A stretch of 64,000 bases of DNA from NCBI GenBank assembly GCA_910574455.1, contig CAJSYZ010000003.1, positions 5,224,833 through 5,288,832 of the forward strand, in the 5' to 3' direction. The number at the start of each line of letters is the position of its first letter. Positions within the stretch are counted from its first letter, which is position 1. The notes under the pieces were generated by a model that made no database searches, was not told the DNA's origin, and saw only the letters and a list, made by a program, of their open reading frames with translations. This DNA is from Trichaptum fuscoviolaceum. Taxonomy: Eukaryota; Basidiomycota; Agaricomycetes; Hymenochaetales; Trichaptaceae. Below are positions 57,548 through 64,000 of this stretch, one piece after another. Made by a program: the position numbers and the translations under genes.

Positions 57548-58341
57548 TTATCGCAACAAGATCGACAACATCGACGCGCAAGCGAGGAAGAAAAGGAGGC
57601 AGACAATGAAGGACAAGGCCATTAGTATTAATGGCACGTACATCAAAATTTCCCGTATGTCGGAGTAAATTACGCGGAGAGTCTCCATCTGCTCGTCGGT
57701 CCTCCGATCTGTGTCCTGTCCGCGTAATTTCTAAGAACTCTAGGTTAGCCAAGTTATCAGGTACGAGGGGTTTTTTTTTTTGCTTACCTGCAACTGAGAC
57801 GTACTCAAAGTCAAGAGTGTCTCTGCTTCGGCGAAGAAATGTCCCAGTCGGAACAGACGTACAAACAAACCGAACCTGCCGGTTGTTTGTACGTTCTCGC
57901 AGACGCGTACGACCTCCTTAAGATCTCTAGATGTCGATGTCAGCGTATGTCAAGGTCCGGGGAAAACGACACTCACTCGATTAACTCCGTAACACGTTCT
58001 TCATAATCTCCTTCCGGCTTCCGTCGATTGAACTCAGTCAGAGCGGCCTCGGCGCGCGCATGAACATCTGATGAGCGATCGCGCGTACTTCCGGTTGCCT
58101 AAAGGAAAGCGAGGTAAGATTTCATGTCTTAGACGGATAACTGTGTCAGATCGCTCACCATCATCTGGCGGACAAGTCCGCCCGTTCCAAAGGTAGGCCT
58201 CCCGGCATGTGTACCCAAAGAAGACACTGATGGTAGCAGAACGTCCACCAGCCTTAAAAAAACGGCCCCAACTCCTTCCAAGCGCAGCCGTTCACGTACA
58301 GGACGAGCGTTGCGAAACATGCGTGCCCTCATGGTAGACAT
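57548..58341 (-). CDS. Small single-pass membrane protein (four exons)
   Basis: Model: complement of 57,548-57,730, 57,788-57,926, 57,977-58,098 and 58,159-58,341; 208 aa, all GT-AG and in phase. Residues 1-60 are Arg-rich with FRNARPVRERLRLEGVGAVF. The middle is a charged helix (EFNRRKPEGDYEERVTELIE). The end is a strong hydrophobic segment (YVPLILMALSFIVCLLFFLA) three residues before a short CASMLSILLR tail, so the protein is probably tail-anchored with its bulk in the cytosol. The intact exon structure argues for a working gene. It lies inside the 13-kb element near its right end; I know no function for it. Confidence 0.65.
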
Positions 58342-58344
58342 TGA

Positions 58345-59070
58345 AGTACAAGGGGCATGGCCCCTTTTTTTACTCTTCGCTTTGTTTTAAAGCCTCGTGT
58401 ATTCGTAAGTCATCTAAAACCATATACACTAGAAAGGCTGCGCTAACTGATCTATTAAGCCTCGAGCTCGAGGAAGTCTTCGTCTGCACTATAATTATAG
58501 GATCCGTCATGGGTGGTTTTACCATTGTTTCGCCTCATACACAATGAGTTCCTCACGAAATTTCACGCTTGAAGTTCGAACGGATACGTAGATTCTGTGT
58601 CTTTCAACGTATTGTAAAGGGCAGCTATGTATGTAGTATCTAAAGCTACACTTTGTAGTTATTCTCCTGTGAGTGCGACAGCGGTTCAATCACAGAACCT
58701 CGAGGCCGCTTCGTTCCGGCACTTCGGCCGTTGATCCCGCATGTTCCACTTCAACTGTAGGGCAGAAAAAATACTATTGCATGTACAGTAATCAATCAAG
58801 TAAATTGAAACATAATATTGAATGATAGAAAAAGAAGAAAAAGGTGTAAATATAATGGTGAACTGAACTCATATTGGACTTGTGGACTTGCGAGCTACGT
58901 TGCTTACGTAGTATGGCATCGCCACCGCAAAATATCGGAGCTTACATCTGAGCTTGAACTTCTCGAAGCTTTCGACTCTAAACATTAACTTCTTATATTT
59001 CATAAACTGCTATGTTTTTCATTATATGATACTACGTGCTATATTGATGTCCGCACGTGACAGTTGCCGC
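58345..59070. other. No recognisable gene
   Basis: AT-rich region between the membrane-protein gene and the right-end repeats of the 13-kb element. Nothing recognised on either strand. Confidence 0.4.
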
Positions 59071-59075
59071 GCCAG

Positions 59076-59149
59076 ACTACCGCACTACCGCGCCAGACTA
59101 CCGCTCTGCCGCTCTACAGAGCGGTAGTCTGGCGCGGTAGTGCGGTAGT
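59076..59149. repeat. Perfect 33-bp palindrome at the right end of the 13-kb element
   Basis: Left arm 59,076-59,108 and right arm 59,117-59,149 are exact complements with an 8-nt loop (CCGCTCTA). Each arm contains CGCCAGACTACCGC twice or nearly so. It brings inverted subterminal motifs head to head just inside the TIR. Confidence 0.9.
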
Positions 59150-59261
59150 TCAGCGCGGTAGCGCGGTAGTCCTGAGCGGACATTTCAGGTGCCCGCTCAA
59201 ACAGAAGCTCTCGGTCAACGAGGTCTCTCAATCTTCAGTCTTACTCTCCTACAAGGACTAC

Positions 59262-59520
59262 TATGGTACATCGGTTCACCTCAAGCAGCAATTTCTTAAC
59301 CGCTGCAACGAGTACCGGAGGCGATCCGAACTCACTCAAACTTCCGGGCACTCCTTTCGCATTGGCGAAACCTCTCACCTGCTTAGGCGGTGTTCCGCCG
59401 GACATCATTAAAAACTCCCGCCGCTGGTCCTCCGATTCATTCTAACGCTACTGGCGTAACCTCGACACCGTCATTCCAAGGCACACTTCGCGCCTCAAAC
59501 TGCCGTCGGCCGTAGGCCCT
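59262..59520 (+). pseudogene. Crypton-type tyrosine recombinase C-terminal fragment
   Basis: The plus strand reads KQQFLNRCNEYRRRSELTQT, SGHSFRIGETSHLLRR, then in a second frame GVPPDIIKNSRRWSSDSF, a stop, and RYWRNLDTVIP. This is the C-terminal catalytic region of fungal tyrosine recombinases as in Crypton elements: HSFRIG carries the H-x-x-R pair, the W after RR stands in the usual H/W position and YWR holds the nucleophilic Tyr. The frameshift near 59,395 and the stop before YWR inactivate it. It lies just outside the right end of the 13-kb element. Confidence 0.7.
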
Positions 59521-60170
59521 GGGGGTGAGCCACGTCCGGGTTCTGGCTGTGGCTTGCTGTCTCTTGGGTTAGCCACCCCTGAGGATGTCTCACCTACAGC
59601 CGGGCCGTCGAAAGACGGCGGTTGGACCCCACTTAGATCAAACGGGTGGTTAAGATTAATGCATTATATGTTATATACCTTACATTAAGCAGAGAGTAGA
59701 TGCGAGACATACGTGTAGCTAAACCTCAAGCCAGACGACTCACTGAGTGAGTACAGCGGGTTGGACTTATACACTACGGTGCTGGAATTCCATCTTCCGT
59801 CAAAATCAGACGGAAATCGAACTAGGCTTATGTACTGCCTTGCGGGCGGAAATCCCAAAGTATTGACTAAACCGCTGGCCCTTGCACCTTATTTGTCGAA
59901 TATTACTGTAGACTTTGACGATGGCGTCTGGAGGTTCACTAAAGAGGGTCGTATTCGAGGTCGTGGGACATATGATGATTATAATTGATGACAGAACTAG
60001 AAGCGGTCGATTCAACCGTTGACTATAATGAACAAGTTAGAAACATGTCACCGGTAATTCTACATTATAGCATGGTATAGGGGGTTGTAAGGTCAGGATG
60101 TGAGAATGTGTGTGAGCGCAAGGTGGGCGGATAAGAGCTCCTTTTTACTGTCATTAATAGACATAGTTAT
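59521..60170. other. Intergenic; one unassigned short frame
   Basis: A 75-codon frame at 59,761-59,988 (plus; PKVLTKPLALAPYLSNITVD) is the only candidate and is not recognised. The rest shows nothing. Confidence 0.3.
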
Positions 60171-63100
60171 TTAGGGCTCGCCATCTTCTTCGACTCTATC
60201 TTCTCCCTCTTCTGATTCTACATCATCCCAATAAATTTGGCTCAGTGAAGACCAATTCAAAGCCCGCTTGGTGTTAGGAAAGGCGCTGTTCAGACTCTGA
60301 ATGAATTTAACTATACTTGCATGAATGTGTTGAAATGTTCCTTTTGTCGCATGGTCATGTATCGACTTGGTTATGTCTGTGACTATATCTCGCGCATAAC
60401 CAAAGTCGTAGTCGAAATCGGTTGTCTTTTGCCAAGGTACAATGAGTTTCGATGCCGGTACATCCGGATCTAAATGATCCATGTAATGGACCATATATAT
60501 CAGAGCAGCGAGCTGTTCACTTGTTGGACATCTCGCTGTGATAGTATCTTAGTTAATTATGAACATATCTTATCACTCTAAATAAGATGTACGTGATGTT
60601 TTATGCCTTTGCAAGCTCATGGAAGAGAGGTGTGCATCTAGAAGCTTGAAGAATAATATAGAACACCGAGGATGTTCAGTATTGGTCACGAAAGTTCCTG
60701 CGTAATGTTCCAACATCATCGCCATCAATGACTTGTCGTAACAAACTGAAGAAATAAAGTGACCACCAATAACAAGGCAGTCATCTAGAGACACGACAAA
60801 GTGTGGCGTGCCAGGTTGCATGTATCTGTGAGAGTCTGAATAAGCGGAAAGAGAAAGTGAACATCAGGACATGTACGCCTTACAGTCCGTCTCCAGGCTT
60901 CAAGTAAACACATTGGTATGCTATTTGAGAGCTGAGCCATTCATTCTCTGATTTACCGATGTGGTGTTCGATCGCTTCACCTACAAACCAAAGTTTGTGT
61001 CCCAAGAGTGGTTGCACGTAAGTTGCGAAGCCAGCAGCGTCGATGTGGGTTGTGGATATTGCAGCTTCTGTTGTGATTAGAGCCCACAATGAAGGTACTT
61101 CGTCCATAGTGAGCTTTGTGGACCATGTAAATTCTTTGTTATTCCTGAAAATGTATCTCCTTCCGTCATCTAGTTCGCTAGAGAAAAAGCATCATTATTT
61201 CACTTGTTTTGCTTTAACCCCAGTATTCATGCTGACCTGGTAGGAAGTTTGACCGTTCCGCTGTCTAGTGGTATATCGAGCATCAAATTAACTCGCTGAC
61301 ATTTGCCTATACCGTCAATGAATTTATCGATTGTAGTGCTCCGCATTCGACGTTCGGGGTTGTTATTAGTATATATTGACTGGTCTACGCGTAGTGCATT
61401 AGATATGATTACATGAGCATGTAACACTCGCACCTTGTACTTCGCGCGCGTCTGTCGTGTCTATTAATTCGGCAATTTGATCTCGATCCCAAGCCTTGAT
61501 ATTGTACACCTTGTCTTTGTCTGAACCGTACACGGCTATATTCGCAGAGGCAAACAGCTTGCGCTTTTCGATCTCGCTTTTGTCATCCCATTCATGTCTG
61601 CTGAACTCAAGCAAGAAGGTTCCGAATTTATCGTTGTCTGGCTCTAACGTTTTACTAAGGACGTCGTTTAGGCTGTCGAGCTCCGGTTTCTGATTATAGA
61701 CGATCAATACTGATTATATCTACATATTCACAATGCTTACGCACCATCGATGCCCATTTGTTGATAGGGAACTCCGTCCTCCTGTACCAGACTATCGCAT
61801 CTCGACCAGGAGTTTTTTTCGCATTGATTTTCACTAAGCTGCTATCAGTCATTTCGGCTTCTTCGATGTTTATAAACACCGGAATAGAGAACTGGTCCTG
61901 CTCTTTCTGAATTGTGACGTTTCAATGGTCATTGATAATGTTAAGACGGAGAAGAAACAACTAACGTATCGAACGTTATTTTGCGGATCTTTTGCCGAAT
62001 ATTTCCTCATAATGGGTTGCTTCTCCGTACCAGTCATGCCTATGCTGCCGTGCGAACCACCATTATGTTCTACTAGTAGTTCAGGTAAAGCATCTATTCC
62101 ACGGTTAGTATTCTTGGTTGCAGACCCATTCCCACGTCTCCTTCTTTTCTTCGGAGGCGCGGATGGAATCGATTGAGGAAGGTTAACGGTTTGCTGTTCA
62201 CGAAGGCGTTTACTTGAGCGGGGTTTCGTGATCGGTAAGTTCTCCCTTTCGTGTTCAATGTTCTTCCTTTCGTGATCAATGTTCTGCCTTTCTTGATCAA
62301 CGTTCTCCCTTTCCTGATCAATGTTCTGCCTTCCTTGATCAATGTTCTCCCTTTCGTGATCAACGTTCTCCCTTTCCTGATCAATGTTCTGCCTTCCTTG
62401 ATCAATGTTCTCCCTTTCGTGATCAATGTTCTCCCTTTCCTGATCAATGTTCTGCCTTCCTTGATCAACGTTCTCCCTTTCCTGATCAACGTTCTGAGAC
62501 AAGCCCTCTTGCTGGTGTGAAGGGAGTGCTTGAGTTTCCGCATCTTCTGCGTCGACAGTTTCGGCAGCTTTAGATCTGTACGCCTCCGCCGCTTTGTGCA
62601 GAATTTTCTGCACCCACCCTGGCGTCACCTCTCTCTGTGCATCTCCCTGCACCAGCTCACGCATGAAGGTGCAAGCACTCGATAGCTCATTACTGTGATC
62701 GCCGGAAACAGACACCCAGCTATGGGTTTCCGACACATGGGATGGGAAAGAACAGACAGACGGGGATCTGATTATTGAAGACCATTCTGAAGCGAGTGCT
62801 TTCAATTTCGGGTAGAAGTTCGATACCCCATCGGTAACGGAGCTCGGTGATGAATCGGGCAATTCTAGATTCGACGAAAAGCCTTAATGGATCATTCTTA
62901 AGCGAAGGCATTCCCATGAGCTTGAAGTTTTATTCAGCAGCGTGCTATGGTAGGTTATAGGTGCAATCTTACTGACCTCCACACATTCATAAAGCGCAAC
63001 GCGATTGGATGAGTGTATGACGTCTGTGCAGGATAGAGTAAGACTATCGGTGATATAATGGCCGCTAAGTATAACGGTCGTAGAATCTGAAAGTCTGTTT

Positions 63101-63847
63101 TTCCCTCCAGAGATGGCACACTTCTTCCGAGAAACGCGCTAACACCATAAGGGTCAGGATATCGGTATGTCGATTGAGAGAATATACGCACATAAGTCGT
63201 TCGCTGACCGTTGTTCCCTCGCGGTATGGCTACCTCATTGTCATAAATAGACCAGTACAAGATTAGTCAACGGAATATGTACTCACCAATGAACAGCCTA
63301 ATAGGCCTAACGCCGCCCACATGAGGTTTGAATGAACATATTTCAACTTCATTTCCGATTCCAGTCCTTCAACGCCCTTTATCATGTCCCCGAGAATCTG
63401 ACGTTTCCGATCGAGTTCCTCGTCCGGTGTAGGGAGCTCCCGGGCTGTTAGGGCTGTTGATTCCGTCAGGTTTGTTCCGAGAATCTCCTTCAATGCCTTG
63501 GCGTCGGCGTCCCAATTGATCACATCCATCACCAACTTTGGCCATTCCTTCACCCTTTCCATGTAGTGTATAGCGCCTGAACTCGGATTAGATACACCCA
63601 CATACGATGGTTGATATAACCGAAAGTCCTCGTTAATATGGCCTTCGTCATCGTAGCGTACGGGCAAAAGCGCAAGATCCATAACCTTCAACAGAAGGAA
63701 TCGGTGCGCTAGCTCGTTAGATGCGCGGGGTTTAACCTTCTTTGAAAACGCTAGTTTGCATGGCTTTTGTTGAAGCTGATTAGCGCTCAGTATGCTTGAT
63801 CGGATATTATTCTCGAAATCAATCACTCCGTGCATAAGGTTCATCAA
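60171..63847 (-). CDS. JmjC-like oxygenase-domain protein with long repeat region (ten exons, 5' end unresolved)
   Basis: Model: complement of 60,171-60,535, 60,593-60,825, 60,884-61,177, 61,237-61,384, 61,434-61,689, 61,745-61,906, 61,966-62,786, 62,827-62,920, 62,973-63,233, 63,287-63,847; about 1,064 aa, ten exons in phase, GT-AG throughout. The N-terminal third includes WAALGLLGCSL and LRPLYLAAIISPIVLLYPAQ. Twelve charged 7-residue repeats (NVDQERE type) and a basic PPKKRRRRG follow. The C-terminal third is a JmjC-like cupin: THIDAAGFATYVQP...GHKLWF, VYLKPGDGL and MQPGTPHFVV, giving an H-x-D...H metal triad (about His812, Asp814, His874). Fe(II)/2-oxoglutarate oxygenation of a protein is inferred. 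No in-frame ATG was fixed upstream of 63,847. Confidence 0.75.
62242..62496 (-). repeat. 21-bp minisatellite coding for twelve 7-residue repeats
   Basis: About twelve 21-bp units (TTCTCCCTTTCCTGATCAAY type on the plus strand) encode [EQ]N[IV][DE][QH][EG]R in the JmjC-like gene. The unit is one heptad, so the region should form a long charged helix or coiled coil. Unit variants alternate in a higher-order pattern. Confidence 0.9.
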
Positions 63848-64000
63848 GAGTTCGTCTTTGTTCCGAGGGAAGTCGACTGGGCCTTCGGTTGCGCCTGCTG
63901 CTTATCCAACAGGTGCTTGCCATAGTTTGTGTGTAGGTGGGACGTTCCATGTGGGAAGATAAGACGACTGGTGTTAGGCATAGTGCCATAACGTCTTTAC

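Larger units (their letters stand above)
46224..59186. mobile_element. Candidate 13-kb DNA transposon with ACCGC-rich ends
   Basis: The left end (46,224 on) and the complement of the right end (59,186 back) share AAATGTCCGCTCAGGACTAC followed by CGC and further ACTACCGC units. Both ends have many ACCGC/GCGGT motifs (46,224-46,590; 59,070-59,175), the kind of subterminal repeats that transposases bind. Inside are a conserved unknown gene (minus), a large decayed gene with a MULE-like core (plus) and a small membrane-protein gene (minus). The outermost bases and the target duplication are not certain; flanks TGTCCGCTCA/TGCCCGCTCA could be one, but they overlap the repeat. A shorter relative is at 1-685. 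Confidence 0.55.

Noticed and set aside
46224..59186. Classing the 13-kb element as a KDZ or Plavaka/CACTA transposon
   Set aside because: No KDZ or Plavaka transposase motif was recognised and the TIR does not start CACTA. The core looks closer to MULE, but the class is left open.
46224..59196. TGTCCGCTCA/TGCCCGCTCA as a 10-bp target duplication of the 13-kb element
   Set aside because: The left copy lies within the inverted repeat shared by both ends, so it cannot be taken as a clean duplication without empty-site evidence.
62251..62520. Plus-strand frame made of repeated hydrophobic NVLPFLI units
   Set aside because: It is the antisense shadow of the 21-bp repeat in the JmjC-like gene, whose exon phases and motifs fix the coding strand.

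Overview
The window looks like accessory, repeat-rich chromosomal DNA of an Agaricomycete (mushroom-forming basidiomycete). The evidence is many short GT-AG introns of 40-65 nt, a chromodomain Ty3/gypsy element, a Crypton-type tyrosine recombinase remnant, and several protein families that I recognise from memory as multicopy in Agaricomycetes. No database search was possible. No rRNA or tRNA gene was seen.

Layout. 1-0.69 kb: end of a short ACCGC-repeat element. 4.2-7.2 kb: a near-identical 1.2-kb direct duplication carrying an Ala/Pro-rich two-exon gene. 7.8-15.3 kb: decayed pieces of housekeeping genes (DEAH RNA helicase, pentatricopeptide-like protein, coatomer beta-prime, XPB-like helicase), cut by a 598-bp hAT-like element and by a 2.5-kb inverted-repeat element that itself carries F-box-like and GT31-like gene pieces. 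16.0-18.0 kb: an apparently intact gene with two chromo-like domains. 19.6-21.7 and 29.3-32.2 kb: two broken copies of a CSE1/exportin-2 gene, the second with an NAA25/Mdm20 piece inside, separated by a young 6.7-kb Ty3/gypsy chromovirus (22,200-28,910). 32.6-36.8 kb: a RING-finger gene with a duplicated first exon, then a PHD-finger gene that may have a CHAT/caspase-like core. 37.1-43.4 kb: further chimeric coatomer, DEAH-helicase and pentatricopeptide fragments. 41.7-44.9 kb: low-complexity hypothetical genes. 46.2-59.2 kb: a candidate 13-kb DNA transposon. 59.3-59.5 kb: tyrosine recombinase remnant. 60.2-63.9 kb: a ten-exon gene with a JmjC-like oxygenase domain, running off the right edge.

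The main candidate for an undescribed system is the 13-kb unit. Its ends share a 20-plus-bp inverted repeat within ACCGC-rich subterminal repeats. Between them lie an intact gene for a conserved unknown protein of about 781 aa, a large decayed gene that appears to join a MULE-like transposase core to a USP-like cysteine peptidase, a PHD-type zinc finger and a reader-like domain, and an intact small membrane-protein gene. The left edge of the window holds a related, much shorter copy.

The fragments of essential host genes keep their introns, occur in both orientations and are joined in new combinations, so they were copied as DNA and not through mRNA. The 2.5-kb element shows directly that an inverted-repeat element here can carry host gene pieces.
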